From Candidatus Electryonea clarkiae (lineage in GTDB: Bacteria; Electryoneota; Electryoneia; Electryoneales; Electryoneaceae): DNA of 64,000 nucleotides. Position numbers and translations under genes: made by a program. The notes under the pieces are model-generated. The model did not search any database, was not told where the DNA came from, and saw only the letters and a program-made list of their open reading frames with translations. The stretch spans positions 29,704 to 93,703 of the forward strand of contig JAVCCM010000131.1 in assembly GCA_030765455.1 (NCBI GenBank), given 5' to 3'. Below, in pieces: positions 1-8,849 of the stretch. Numbering within the stretch: position 1 is the first letter of the stretch; every line of letters starts with the position of its first letter.

Positions 1-690
1 GATTCTCAGCAATTGGCTCAATTAAAAGAAAAATTGCAGTCAGGTCTTACTCTTTCTGTTTCAGAAATGCAGGAGCTGGTAAAAAAAGCATTGAATACTC
101 GTTTTAACTTCCTTATTCACCCTGCCGGCGCAGCCATTGAGGCTTTATTCAGTCGCAGTGACGGAAGGACGGTTAATGCACGCGTGTTCAGAGCATCATT
201 GATCAATCTTTCCAAATTACTAAATCAGTGGGATCCTCCGACATCAAGTGCAATTATGATAGTATCGCCATATCTACACGGTATGGGTGATCAGGAAATT
301 GACAAAGAATCGCTAATACAACTTTTACAATCAACCTTAGAAAAAGAGTTATCCATTAACCCGTTGTCTGAAATCGAAAGAGTCATTGGAGAAATCAAGA
401 AACTTCTGAATGAAGATCCGGATAACGGTGACATTTCTCAAATAGACTCATTTAATCCTGTCAGCGAAATTTTGAAAAATCGCGGACTCAACTCCTGGCT
501 TGCTGCTATTGAAGTTGAAAAAGACATGAACGATGGTTTATTAAATCTGGATTCCGCGTTGCAGGCTTTACGTCGATTAAGACTGTACCGTGAACTAAAA
601 CTTCTCGACGAGGAAATGGAAGATCTGCAGGTTGTCGAAGAGGAACTGGATGACTTTACACAATTTATTGAGGAGATTACTCAAGAATGA
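1..690 (+). CDS. Hypothetical protein, 5' end outside the window
   Basis: The frame is open to the left edge of the window, so the real start probably lies upstream; an internal TTG at position 13 is only a formal start. The visible 229 or so residues are mostly helical and acidic at the C-terminus, and I recognise no family. The stop overlaps the next start in an ATGA arrangement (687-690), which implies translational coupling. It is the first visible gene of an operon continuing through two Roadblock proteins, an MglA-type GTPase and a third Roadblock protein, so a role with that small-GTPase switch is a reasonable inference, but nothing in the sequence itself shows it. Confidence 0.75.
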   Translation, partial: DSQQLAQLKEKLQSGLTLSVSEMQELVKKALNTRFNFLIHPAGAAIEALFSRSDGRTVNARVFRASLINLSKLLNQWDPPTSSAIMIVSPYLHGMGDQEIDKESLIQLLQSTLEKELSINPLSEIERVIGEIKKLLNEDPDNGDISQIDSFNPVSEILKNRGLNSWLAAIEVEKDMNDGLLNLDSALQALRRLRLYRELKLLDEEMEDLQVVEEELDDFTQFIEEITQE

Positions 691-1088
691 TCTTTGACAA
701 ATCCCATAGCGCATATCATGAGTTCGATAAGGCTGTCAAAGGCTTCCCTCGCAGTGGAGGACCTACTCGACTGATTGTTCTGAATGAACAGGGACTACCA
801 ATTCTGCAATTCGAGCGTGGGAAGGGACCTTCTGATGAGATCGATGAAAAATATGTGGCACTCGGAATTCGAGTCATAAGAAATCTGTTTGACTTATCTG
901 ATGAACTCGAAGGCAAAAAGCCTGAACGAATCGCGATGTTCTTTGAAGATGAAGTCATCAGTTTTGATTGGGATCGCCCATTTGTTTTTATAATTTCATG
1001 GCCCAGAGATACAATCAAATTATCCAACTCAATGGATAGCGCGTATTTACGCCGTTTATCGCGAACTCTCCATGAGGAGCTGACATGA
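687..1088 (+). CDS. Probable divergent Roadblock/LC7-like protein
   Basis: A 133-residue protein whose alternating strand and helix pattern fits a Roadblock/LC7 fold: a first strand around RLIVLNEQGLPIL (residues 28-40), a central helix, two strands around residues 80-105 (AMFFEDEVISF and FVFIISWP) and a closing helix. Roadblock proteins of the MglB type act as GTPase-activating or scaffold partners of MglA GTPases. It overlaps both neighbours by 4 bases (ATGA at 687 and at 1085), so all three are probably made from one message in coupled fashion. The family call is by pattern and context, not by a clear signature, and it is the weakest of the three Roadblock calls in this operon. Confidence 0.6.
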   Translation: MIFDKSHSAYHEFDKAVKGFPRSGGPTRLIVLNEQGLPILQFERGKGPSDEIDEKYVALGIRVIRNLFDLSDELEGKKPERIAMFFEDEVISFDWDRPFVFIISWPRDTIKLSNSMDSAYLRRLSRTLHEELT

Positions 1089-1447
1089 TAGATATGAAAT
1101 GGGTAGATAAACTTTCTGAAATCTACGGAGTTACAAGTGTAATTCTCGTGGATCGTGACGGATTAGTAATTACACAAGCTGGAGAAGCGCTCGATGAAGT
1201 AGCTCCTCATTCAGCGTTAATGGTAAAAAAGCTGCTTACTCGTATTGGCGTTAAAGTAGTAGCAAATTGGATTTGGACACAGTGTGAAACTGAGTCAGTG
1301 ATTATCGGCATAGCAAATCTTGATATTGGCATTCTTGTTCTTTTGATGGAACCTGACGCCAATATTGGCATGGTAAGACTGGAAGCTCGTAATCTGCGCA
1401 GTCAATTGCGAGATGAATTTTCACATGTTGCCGATTACGCATCATAG
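1085..1447 (+). CDS. Roadblock/LC7 domain protein (MglB-like)
   Basis: A 120-residue single-domain protein. The beginning, SVILVDRDGLVIT (residues 18-30) followed by a helix over residues 40-55, and the later paired strands ESVIIGIANLDIGILVLLM (residues 70-88) with a terminal helix, are the usual layout of a Roadblock/LC7 domain. Known members bind Ras-like GTPases of the MglA/Rag class. The start ATG overlaps the previous stop (ATGA), and the stop TAG is 12 bases before the GTPase start, with a GGGAGG ribosome site in the gap. A direct partnership with the downstream MglA-type GTPase is a strong context inference. Confidence 0.85.
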   Translation: MIDMKWVDKLSEIYGVTSVILVDRDGLVITQAGEALDEVAPHSALMVKKLLTRIGVKVVANWIWTQCETESVIIGIANLDIGILVLLMEPDANIGMVRLEARNLRSQLRDEFSHVADYAS

Positions 1448-1459
1448 GGAGGTATCCTG

Positions 1460-2374
1460 ATGGCGACTGTTAATTTTGGAAGACGTGAGATTTTAAGCAA
1501 GATAGTGTATTATGGACCAGGTATGTGTGGGAAAACCACAAACCTGCAAACTATACATGGAAAAGTACCTGAAAAACTAAGGGGAAACCTGACAAGCGTT
1601 GCTACACAGCAGGACAGGACCCTCTTCTTTGATTTATTACCTATAGAAATTGGTAAAATTCAGGGTTTTTCGATTCGAATGCAACTCTACACTGTGCCGG
1701 GTCAAGTTTATTATAATGCTTCAAGAAAGATTGTTCTGAGAGGCGTTGACGGCATCGTGTTCGTTGCTGACAGCCAGGCTCAGAAAATGCGTGAAAATAT
1801 CGAAAGCCTGCAAAACTTATCAGAAAATTTAAAAGAACTTGGCATCGATCCGGCAAACGTGCCTCTGGTCATGCAATACAACAAGCGTGATTTATCGCCA
1901 CTTTCAACAGTAGAAGAGTTGAACAAGGAGTTGAATAGTAAGGAATATGCCTACTTTGAATCTATCGCAGTGACCGGGCATGGTGTCTTCGATACGCTCA
2001 AAGCAATAACTTCCATGGTGGTAAAAGAAATTCGTGAAAAACTTGCAAAGCAGGACACTTCTAAGATAACGGCTGCCCCTCAACCGGTTCAACCACCTGC
2101 AAGTACAGCTCAACCAGCTGCAGCCTCACCTCAACCGGCGCAAGCAGCTGCAAAACCTGTTGTGGAACAATCATCTGTTCCAGCTTCAGGTCAAGGTGGT
2201 GGAGTCGCAACCCCGAAACCGGCAGTACAACCTCAACCGGTTGTACCCACGACACCCCCTGACGTGTCTGCTGATCAGCCTTCAAAGCAGGATTCCGGGG
2301 AAAGTGAAATTGAAGAATCGCAATCAGGTAAAAAGAAGATGTGGAAGAAGCTGCCTTTCCGCTTCAGGAAATAA
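1460..2374 (+). CDS. MglA-like Ras-superfamily GTPase with long C-terminal tail
   Basis: Small GTPase of the MglA family, known in other bacteria as a polarity or motility switch. Visible motifs: P-loop GPGMCGKT (residues 19-26), TVPGQ in the G3 position (78-82; the Pro-Gly-Gln form is typical of MglA), and NKRD for guanine recognition (141-144). The GTPase domain ends near residue 195, the usual full length of MglA. Here about 110 further residues follow: a Pro/Ala/Gln-rich linker and then a strongly basic end (KKKMWKKLPFRFRK) that could bind membrane or nucleic acid (inference). It lies between Roadblock genes on both sides, which are the expected regulators. A GGGAGG site precedes the start by about 5 bases. 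Confidence 0.92.
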   Translation: MATVNFGRREILSKIVYYGPGMCGKTTNLQTIHGKVPEKLRGNLTSVATQQDRTLFFDLLPIEIGKIQGFSIRMQLYTVPGQVYYNASRKIVLRGVDGIVFVADSQAQKMRENIESLQNLSENLKELGIDPANVPLVMQYNKRDLSPLSTVEELNKELNSKEYAYFESIAVTGHGVFDTLKAITSMVVKEIREKLAKQDTSKITAAPQPVQPPASTAQPAAASPQPAQAAAKPVVEQSSVPASGQGGGVATPKPAVQPQPVVPTTPPDVSADQPSKQDSGESEIEESQSGKKKMWKKLPFRFRK

Positions 2375-2389
2375 AGATAAGAGGAAATG

Positions 2390-2875
2390 ATGAATCTTGA
2401 AGATATTACACGCGAGATGGATATTCTTGAAAGCGTTCAGGAGATATTAAATAAGGTACTTGCTGAAGCAGGTGCTTTAGGGGTTTTTCTCGTTGATCAT
2501 GACGGGTTCCTTGTTGCTGAATCCGGTGGAATCGAGATTGATCGTGTTGCTCTTGCCGCCCTTATATCAGCTTCATTTGGTGCAAATGCTGAAGTTGCAA
2601 AAATTCTTGGAGAAGAGGGTTTTGATAAACTGAGCCATCAGGGGAAACAGAAAAACCTGTTTATTGGAAAAACCGGTGAGAAACATATTCTTGTGATCAT
2701 TTTCGGAAGTGAAACCAACCTTGGTCTTGTCAAACTTTATGCTGAACAGTTTACTGCAACGCTTTCTAATTTGTTGGACAACAGGGCTGATGCTGAAGAA
2801 GAAGCTGCTTCTGATGATGATGAAAAATCGGGTGAATCCGGCGATGGCATGGCAATGGACTGGATGGAAGAATAA
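2390..2875 (+). CDS. Roadblock/LC7 domain protein (MglB-like)
   Basis: A 161-residue protein with a Roadblock/LC7 core: a helix over residues 8-25, the strand GVFLVDHDGFLVAES (about 30-44), a helix around 50-72 and the strands NLFIGKTGEKHILVIIFG with a final helix; an acidic tail (EEEAASDDDEK) follows. Two ATGs lie next to each other at 2387 and 2390; the GAGG ribosome site at 2381-2384 is only 2 bases from the first and 5 from the second, so I place the start at 2390. As in other MglA operons a Roadblock protein follows the GTPase directly (15 bases), and it probably acts as its GAP or scaffold (inference from family and position). Confidence 0.88.
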   Translation: MNLEDITREMDILESVQEILNKVLAEAGALGVFLVDHDGFLVAESGGIEIDRVALAALISASFGANAEVAKILGEEGFDKLSHQGKQKNLFIGKTGEKHILVIIFGSETNLGLVKLYAEQFTATLSNLLDNRADAEEEAASDDDEKSGESGDGMAMDWMEE

Positions 2876-2946
2876 TACTTTTAACGATATTGCATTATTA
2901 TGACAAGTAAAGACACTCTTTTAAAGGTTGAAGCAGGATTCAATTG

Positions 2947-5049
2947 ATGACAAAGGAACCGACTAAAATACTCATCGTAGATGATGAAATTGACATTACT
3001 GATGCAATAAGCGAATATCTCCGTCAAAATCATGGCATGGATCCGTTAGTGGCAAACGACCCAAAAATGGTGATGCCTCTTCTTGACAGTCATCAGGACA
3101 TAAAACTGGTTCTTTGTGATTTCAGAATGCCCGAGATAAGTGGATTGGACCTCCTTCTCGACGTAAAATCTAAATACCCAAGCACGAGCTTTTTGATTAT
3201 GACCGGGTATGGCACACCGGAATTAAAAAATGAAGTTCTCCGCCGAGGAGCTATCAGGTATATTGAAAAACCATTCAATATGCCCGAACTGGTAGAAACC
3301 ATCGAAGAAGTGCTCAGCGGATCAGGTCCAGGTTTCGGCGGTATGATCGAAAAAATCAAAATTGCCGATATTATTCAACTTATTGCTTTAAGTCAGCGCA
3401 CGGTTGCCCTTAACGTCCTTGTCAAGCAACTCCGGGGGGTTTTGTATTTTGAACGTGGCGAAATTGTTCACGCTGTATGTGGAGAGTTAGTTGGTGAAGA
3501 CGCCTTTTACGAGATCTTCAACTGGAAAGGTGGACAATTTTCCCTTGCTGCACATTCTCCGGACGGTATTCAATCAATTACTATGTCCTGGCAAGGTTTA
3601 TTGATGGATGCAATTCAGCGTCAGGATGAATTGGAATTGATGAAATCCACAGAAGAAGCTGAAACAGTTACGGAAGAAGAAATTGAAACTGAGGATGAAC
3701 TTGCTCTGAAGGAAAAAGAATTATTTCAAGAGATAGGAATTGCTGCTGCGAATGAAGAAGAGCAGGAGGACAAAGCCGAAGATACTGAATTTTCTTTTGA
3801 TTCCCTTGAACCCGGAGAACCAGCTCAACCTATCGAGTCAGATGGGGACGCTGCTGAAATAGAGATTGAAGCTGAGCCAGCAGAGTCAGAAGAAATATCA
3901 GACGAGGAACCTGTTGATATAGAATCGATCCTGGCGGAATTGGAAAACACCTCAGACGAGGAACCGACTGACATAGTTCCCGAAGAACTAATTGCTGAAA
4001 TCCCGGTGCCTGACGTCCAGGAAGCGCAAGAACAACAAGATGCACCAGAAGATACACCACTCCCGGAAGAATCAGATTTTATTGAACTGCCGACGGAAAC
4101 TACTATCGAAGAAGGTTCGATAGATGAAGATATCTTCGCAGAAAGAACAGTCGAACCCGTGGATATTCAGGAACAAGAACAAGCTCCCCCCCCAGTCGAA
4201 TCGCCTGAACAAGTCCCGGTAGAGACTGATGCTATCGAAGAAAAAATTGATACAAATGTAATATTGTCAGAAGAAGCCTTCGGAAGTATTCTCAGCTCTG
4301 CTGTAGAGTACTTTATGAACCGCTGGCCAGAAGGCGCAAAGACATTACATTTTGGTCTCCTGATCCATCTCGAAAATAATGTAGAATTTGTTCGCAAGCA
4401 CCTTCAATTTCACCTTGAACATTTAGTTTCGCTGACTGTAAATACAAATGTGGAAGCTTTCGACTTCACTGATGAAAATATTGCCGATGCAGTAGAGGAT
4501 TTGAAAAATACTTTAGCTGATCGTTGGAAGGTGAGTCAGAAAGATTATAAAGAGATATTAATTAATGCTGTTGGGTTTGAATTAGCTCATTCCATTATGC
4601 CTGATCATGCCGTTGCACAACTATTAATTGAGCATTCATCCGGCAATCCTGCTATTATCAAGAAAAGATACCAAAGACTGTTGGATTGCGAAATAATCGA
4701 CAATTACTATGACGGATTAAGTGAAAAATTGAATGAAATAGATAGTGAAGAGATTAGTATCTCAGAATTAGAGAAAATAGTTGACTCAGTGCTTTCTGAT
4801 CGCACAGAGTTGGAGCGATTTAAATTCGCAAAAACATCAATTGAGCGAATTCTTAAGATATCAGGATTGGGAAAAAGAAAACCATCACAGTCCATCAATA
4901 TGCATACTGTGGTAAATTTACTTAAGAGTAGTGGATTGGAACGTTTTAGCGACTTTATCCATTCGTCCCAGCGGACTGGTGATATACTATTAAGTCTTGA
5001 TGATCTTGATTTCGCGATGGAGCGTTTTGCAAAGTCTGCCGCTGATTAG
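2947..5049 (+). CDS. Response regulator with PATAN (DUF4388) domain and acidic linker
   Basis: About 700 residues. Residues 1-120 are a receiver domain: acidic pair VDDE near residue 12, phospho-acceptor Asp in LCDFRMP (about 58), Thr in IMTGYG and Lys in IEKPF. Next, about 130-230, comes a PATAN/DUF4388-type domain (GMIEKIKIADIIQL ... GVLYFERGEIVHA ... GEDAFYEIFNWKGGQF), a fold known in cyanobacterial and myxobacterial response regulators that mediates protein contacts. A very acidic linker follows (about 240-430) and then a mostly helical C-terminal region that I do not recognise. The start is ATG 2947 with a GGA site 8 bases upstream; a TTG at 2944 is less likely. It stands in the MglA operon, so it may connect phosphorelay to polarity signalling (inference). 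Confidence 0.88.
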   Translation: MTKEPTKILIVDDEIDITDAISEYLRQNHGMDPLVANDPKMVMPLLDSHQDIKLVLCDFRMPEISGLDLLLDVKSKYPSTSFLIMTGYGTPELKNEVLRRGAIRYIEKPFNMPELVETIEEVLSGSGPGFGGMIEKIKIADIIQLIALSQRTVALNVLVKQLRGVLYFERGEIVHAVCGELVGEDAFYEIFNWKGGQFSLAAHSPDGIQSITMSWQGLLMDAIQRQDELELMKSTEEAETVTEEEIETEDELALKEKELFQEIGIAAANEEEQEDKAEDTEFSFDSLEPGEPAQPIESDGDAAEIEIEAEPAESEEISDEEPVDIESILAELENTSDEEPTDIVPEELIAEIPVPDVQEAQEQQDAPEDTPLPEESDFIELPTETTIEEGSIDEDIFAERTVEPVDIQEQEQAPPPVESPEQVPVETDAIEEKIDTNVILSEEAFGSILSSAVEYFMNRWPEGAKTLHFGLLIHLENNVEFVRKHLQFHLEHLVSLTVNTNVEAFDFTDENIADAVEDLKNTLADRWKVSQKDYKEILINAVGFELAHSIMPDHAVAQLLIEHSSGNPAIIKKRYQRLLDCEIIDNYYDGLSEKLNEIDSEEISISELEKIVDSVLSDRTELERFKFAKTSIERILKISGLGKRKPSQSINMHTVVNLLKSSGLERFSDFIHSSQRTGDILLSLDDLDFAMERFAKSAAD

Positions 5050-5080
5050 GATTTTCGCCAAGGTTATTGTAAAATTGTAA

Positions 5081-5104
5081 TTTCCTGGAATTTCCTGGAA
5101 TTTC
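5081..5104. promoter_or_regulatory. Tandem interrupted palindromes, possible operator
   Basis: The 10-base unit TTTCCTGGAA occurs twice in direct succession, with a third partial copy (TTTC). Each unit holds the interrupted palindrome TTCC-T-GGAA, so two dyads lie exactly one helical turn apart, immediately before the ribosome site of the gene at 5120. That spacing suits a dimeric regulator, or it may be a simple replication-slippage repeat; the sequence alone does not decide. Confidence 0.3.
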
Positions 5105-5119
5105 AAAGGAGTATATAAG

Positions 5120-6391
5120 GTGTCCGACATGCCAACATCTGATTTAATGGAAAGCACGCCATCGTCCGTTGCTACCCAAATAGCGCAATATTGGAATGAT
5201 CAAATCCTGCAAGGGATTGATTCCATACCATTATCACAACTTAACGAATTGGCGCTTCCTGAGGCTTACCAGGAATCTTTCAGCCAGCTTCAAAACGAGC
5301 TTTTTGAGAAGGAGATGAGTCGAATACTTGGCTCACCATATTTCAGCCATATTGACAAAGGAGATACTGAAGCTCTATCCGGTCTTAGCGGTTGGGTTCA
5401 GGAGCATCTCGTATTGCCCGCCACGTCGGTCATAGGAGTAGTGGAGCAGGCTGTCGAAAGACTATTCAAGGTATGGGCGACAAAACCTATCAGCTTGAAA
5501 GCTGTACTCGATGATCCCGCACCAATGGCTAAAGAGATTTTCAGCCGTGCACGGTCATTAACCCCAGGCAGCGATGAGAGTTCACCGCTTCCTTTGGATA
5601 TCATTGCTCAAGTTTGTGACGGATCTGATATTTCGGTTCTAAGTTCAGTCGCCCTTGCTGAGAAAGAGCTTGGTAAGAGTGATCTCCATATGGATAATTT
5701 TGCACAAATTTCTAAGAGATATCTTCTTCTAAAAGAACGGTATCGAATCGGAAGATGGTCGGGTCAATCAGGTAACCTGGAAAGAATAGCAAGAGCCAAT
5801 GATCTATTAGCGGCATTGGAAGATTCTGCGGTCCCAGTGACTCCTGAACCATTAGCTCAGCCTGCGCCTGTCGAGCCTCCTCCCGTTGCTCCACCTGTAG
5901 CGCAACCCCCGGTGGCAGCTCCTCCGGCTCCGGCGCCAACTCCGGTTCCACCGGCAGCCCCTCCGATTGAAGAACCTGCTTTAGAATTTGAAGAGGTTAC
6001 GGTTGCACCTGCGCCTGCACCCGCACCCGAGCCTATACCTGCTCCTGTGCAGGCACAAGCTCCACCTCAGCCTGAACCGGCACCAGCCCCCGTAGCTGCT
6101 CCAGCTGCACCTGCATCAGCGGCTCCAGTTCCGGTTGAGGTATTACCTGAAAATAAACCACTTTTCAATAATTTGATGAGTGATGACAAACGAAATTTCT
6201 TCACGGAAGTATTTTTTAAATATGATTTACCTAATGTTTACGAAGATATGGTTTTAAGAATCACCCAACAGAAAGATTTAGCCGGCGCTACAATTGTTGC
6301 CGATAATGAACTTTTCCTGAGAGAAGTATCTAATATTTCAGACCCTGCATTAGAGTTTTTTGATATGATAAAGGGACATTTTAATCAATAA
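5120..6391 (+). CDS. Hypothetical protein with Pro/Ala-rich linker
   Basis: 423 residues from a GTG start, chosen because an AAAGGAG ribosome site lies 8 bases upstream. The N-terminal 230 residues are helical and without a family I know; residues about 235-345 form a low-complexity linker dominated by Pro, Ala, Val and Gln, and the last 75 residues form a compact helical domain (starting NKPLFNNLMSDDKRNFF). The layout, two folded ends on a long flexible tether, is like that of scaffold proteins, and the linker composition resembles the tail of the GTPase at 1460. It follows the REC-PATAN gene by 70 bases in the same direction. Function unknown; participation in the same signalling complex is an inference. 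Confidence 0.8.
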   Translation: MSDMPTSDLMESTPSSVATQIAQYWNDQILQGIDSIPLSQLNELALPEAYQESFSQLQNELFEKEMSRILGSPYFSHIDKGDTEALSGLSGWVQEHLVLPATSVIGVVEQAVERLFKVWATKPISLKAVLDDPAPMAKEIFSRARSLTPGSDESSPLPLDIIAQVCDGSDISVLSSVALAEKELGKSDLHMDNFAQISKRYLLLKERYRIGRWSGQSGNLERIARANDLLAALEDSAVPVTPEPLAQPAPVEPPPVAPPVAQPPVAAPPAPAPTPVPPAAPPIEEPALEFEEVTVAPAPAPAPEPIPAPVQAQAPPQPEPAPAPVAAPAAPASAAPVPVEVLPENKPLFNNLMSDDKRNFFTEVFFKYDLPNVYEDMVLRITQQKDLAGATIVADNELFLREVSNISDPALEFFDMIKGHFNQ

Positions 6392-6514
6392 GCCATAAAG
6401 TCATTCTAACCAGTATTGGCAGAAGTAAGATATTACAGGACATCCAATTACAAGTCCTCACTTCATTTAATAATATTTCGATTAAGCAGACTTGACGCAT
6501 TAATCTTTATTCGG

Positions 6515-7420
6515 ATGATCATGGAAGAGAAAACCTTAAAACAAGAATGGGAAAACATTGACGCTCGTTTACAGGGCATCAAGAATCTACCTGTTCTCCC
6601 GACAATTCTACTGAAAACCATGCGTATCCTCTCTAATCCAAAGAGTGATATGAATGATTTACATCTATTATTACAAAATGATCCTGCAATAACTACCAAA
6701 ATCATGCAGGTAACAAATTCTTCATATTACGGTTTCACCAAGAAAATCGAAAAACTACGTACCTCCATGGTAATGCTGGGAATGAAGGAAGTTGGACGAC
6801 TGGTAACTTCCGTTTCGCTTCTATCAGGATTCCCGCGCGATAAGATCAGCGATAGATTTGAGTACAGCCGTTTCTGGCTTCATAGCGCCGCGGTCGGTGA
6901 AGTTGCACAAGCTATCGTTCAGAGAAACAACAAAAGTGATTCTGGTGAATTGTTCACTGCCGGTTTATTGCATGATATCGGAAAGCTGATCCTCTCATCA
7001 TATTTTACTGAAGACTTCCTTCAATGTGCAAAACTTGCTGATGAACGTAACCTGCCTCTGGCAGTCGCTGAACAAAAAATCCTGGGAGTAAACCATATGC
7101 AAATTGGTGCGTATATGGCGAAGAAATGGGGATTGTCGGAAATGTTTCGTGATGTTATTAGATTTCATCATCTCCCTGCATTAGCAAAGAAACATCGCAT
7201 GGAAATCTCGATTGTTTACCTGGCAAATCGTATATGCTGGGAATATGATGTCGATTTTGGCAGCATTCCCGGTAGTGGAAGACTGGATGAAGATCCTATC
7301 TGGGATAGCCTGATTGAAAATGGCTACCTTTCCAACAAAGATGAGGCAGAGGAAATATTCATTTCAGCAAGTGAACTTATAGAACACGCTAAAACCATGA
7401 CAGAACTCATATTGTTATAG
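6515..7420 (+). CDS. HDOD domain protein
   Basis: About 301 residues, almost entirely one HDOD domain (a relative of HD phosphohydrolases used in signalling). Characteristic stretches: NLPVLPTILLKTM near the start, LLQNDPAITTKIMQVTNSSYYG, the loop ... LRTSMVMLGMKEV, and GLLHDIGKLIL, where the His-Asp pair of true HD enzymes is present. HDOD proteins commonly work downstream of response regulators or in motility and polarity circuits. The frame is open further upstream to a TTG at 6416, but the extra residues do not resemble the family; ATG 6515 or 6521 fits the domain boundary, though neither has a strong ribosome site. It is the last gene of the GTPase/response-regulator operon. Confidence 0.88.
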   Translation: MIMEEKTLKQEWENIDARLQGIKNLPVLPTILLKTMRILSNPKSDMNDLHLLLQNDPAITTKIMQVTNSSYYGFTKKIEKLRTSMVMLGMKEVGRLVTSVSLLSGFPRDKISDRFEYSRFWLHSAAVGEVAQAIVQRNNKSDSGELFTAGLLHDIGKLILSSYFTEDFLQCAKLADERNLPLAVAEQKILGVNHMQIGAYMAKKWGLSEMFRDVIRFHHLPALAKKHRMEISIVYLANRICWEYDVDFGSIPGSGRLDEDPIWDSLIENGYLSNKDEAEEIFISASELIEHAKTMTELILL

Positions 7421-7429
7421 TAGTTAAAA

Positions 7430-8758
7430 TTGCAGATACTTCCATCAGTTAGATATATAAACGCTATAATTGTATTACTATATATCCTCTTTTTGCCCTT
7501 TCTTTGTGGATGCGATAAAAATAAAATAACCCTGCGCAACTTTCCCTTTCCTTATAATGCCGGAATGGCATTTTGCAGTGATATTGACAATACCGACAGT
7601 ATAGAAGAATTTCTTACAATTCAGGAATATCTCTGTACTTCCAGGGATACCCGGTGGGGAACCGGATTGGGATTGGAGATTGGAAACAGTTTCTGGTTCT
7701 TTGATCCCAGCGGCACCTCTGATTTTACAATTTTTGATAGTCTAGGCATTACTAACGATTCAGCGTCAAAAGTAATAATTGACTTTATCAATGCCGGATA
7801 TATTGACTTTCTTCACACCTATGGAAATTATACCGGTTACAAATTCCAAAGAGAAATGGCTGATAAGTCGATTAATTGGTACCGTGAAAAGGACCTGAAT
7901 ATTCGTATCTGGGTTAACCATGGAGATACTACTAACAGCCAATGTATCGGAAAAATCCCATATCAAAAGGGTGATGATCCTGGAAGTGCAGTCTATCATA
8001 CCGATTTGTTCAGGGAATTTGGAATAGAATATGTCGAAATCTGGCGTGTCACACATCGCATAGCTTTAGATGCTGACGCAGGATGGCATGATCGTGGATT
8101 TCAGATTTATGAATTTGCTTATTCTATGTTAGATCTTTTAAAATCAGGAATTTTTGATCCGATAACGAATAACCGTCTTCTTAATCCTTATGAACTTGAT
8201 GACGGTCAAAAATTCTGGCGATTCCGCCGCTTTATCAATGATGATGGAAATATCGGCGAATCTGGTGTCGATGCCGGGTATCTTGCTCACCAGTTACGCA
8301 AGGAAAATCTTGACCGTTTGATCAAAAGTGGTGGATATATGGTTGTATATACTCATCTTGGGGCAAATGAACATTATGATGAATATCTCCCGGAACAAAC
8401 AAGAGATGTTCTGAGTGACCTGGCAGTTAGATCCGGGAAAGGCGACATATTTATTACAACATTATCAAGGCTTTTGGATTACAATCGAATGACACGCCAT
8501 ATAGAGTGGGAATGGCAATATCAAGATGGTGAATATATTATTGATATAAAAGAAATTGCCGATCCTGTATTCAACTCAAATGCTACTAATGTAAATAATC
8601 TGATGGGTTTAACATTCTACTCCCCCTCCCCCCCCGACACCAGGATAAATTACAAAGGTCAACCGGTAGAAAACCTGCAAACTAATCCTCCTGATAATAC
8701 AGGAAAAAGCTCGATTACAATTCCCTGGCGAAAGCTTGAATATCCTGATGGATATTGA
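7430..8758 (+). CDS. Lipoprotein, possibly polysaccharide-deacetylase-like fold
   Basis: 442 residues from a TTG start 9 bases after the HDOD gene. Residues 8-27 are a lipoprotein signal (ILFLPFLCGC, lipobox LCGC), so the protein should be anchored in the cell envelope. The mature part has features reminiscent of NodB-type deacetylases: an Asp-containing first strand (AGMAFCSDIDNT), a His-rich strand (FLHTYGNY), and WVNHGD; later VYTHLG and HYDEY could supply further residues. The similarity is by eye only, and the family may well be different. No strong ribosome site precedes the TTG, so the start is uncertain by a few codons, but the lipobox fixes it approximately. Confidence 0.7.
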   Translation: MQILPSVRYINAIIVLLYILFLPFLCGCDKNKITLRNFPFPYNAGMAFCSDIDNTDSIEEFLTIQEYLCTSRDTRWGTGLGLEIGNSFWFFDPSGTSDFTIFDSLGITNDSASKVIIDFINAGYIDFLHTYGNYTGYKFQREMADKSINWYREKDLNIRIWVNHGDTTNSQCIGKIPYQKGDDPGSAVYHTDLFREFGIEYVEIWRVTHRIALDADAGWHDRGFQIYEFAYSMLDLLKSGIFDPITNNRLLNPYELDDGQKFWRFRRFINDDGNIGESGVDAGYLAHQLRKENLDRLIKSGGYMVVYTHLGANEHYDEYLPEQTRDVLSDLAVRSGKGDIFITTLSRLLDYNRMTRHIEWEWQYQDGEYIIDIKEIADPVFNSNATNVNNLMGLTFYSPSPPDTRINYKGQPVENLQTNPPDNTGKSSITIPWRKLEYPDGY

Positions 8759-8849
8759 TGACGAGCCATGTTTGATATCCTGAGTTGATCAAGAAAAGCA
8801 ATTCCGCTACCTTCCTGTTTCACCTACAAACTATCCTTTGGGAAAAAAA

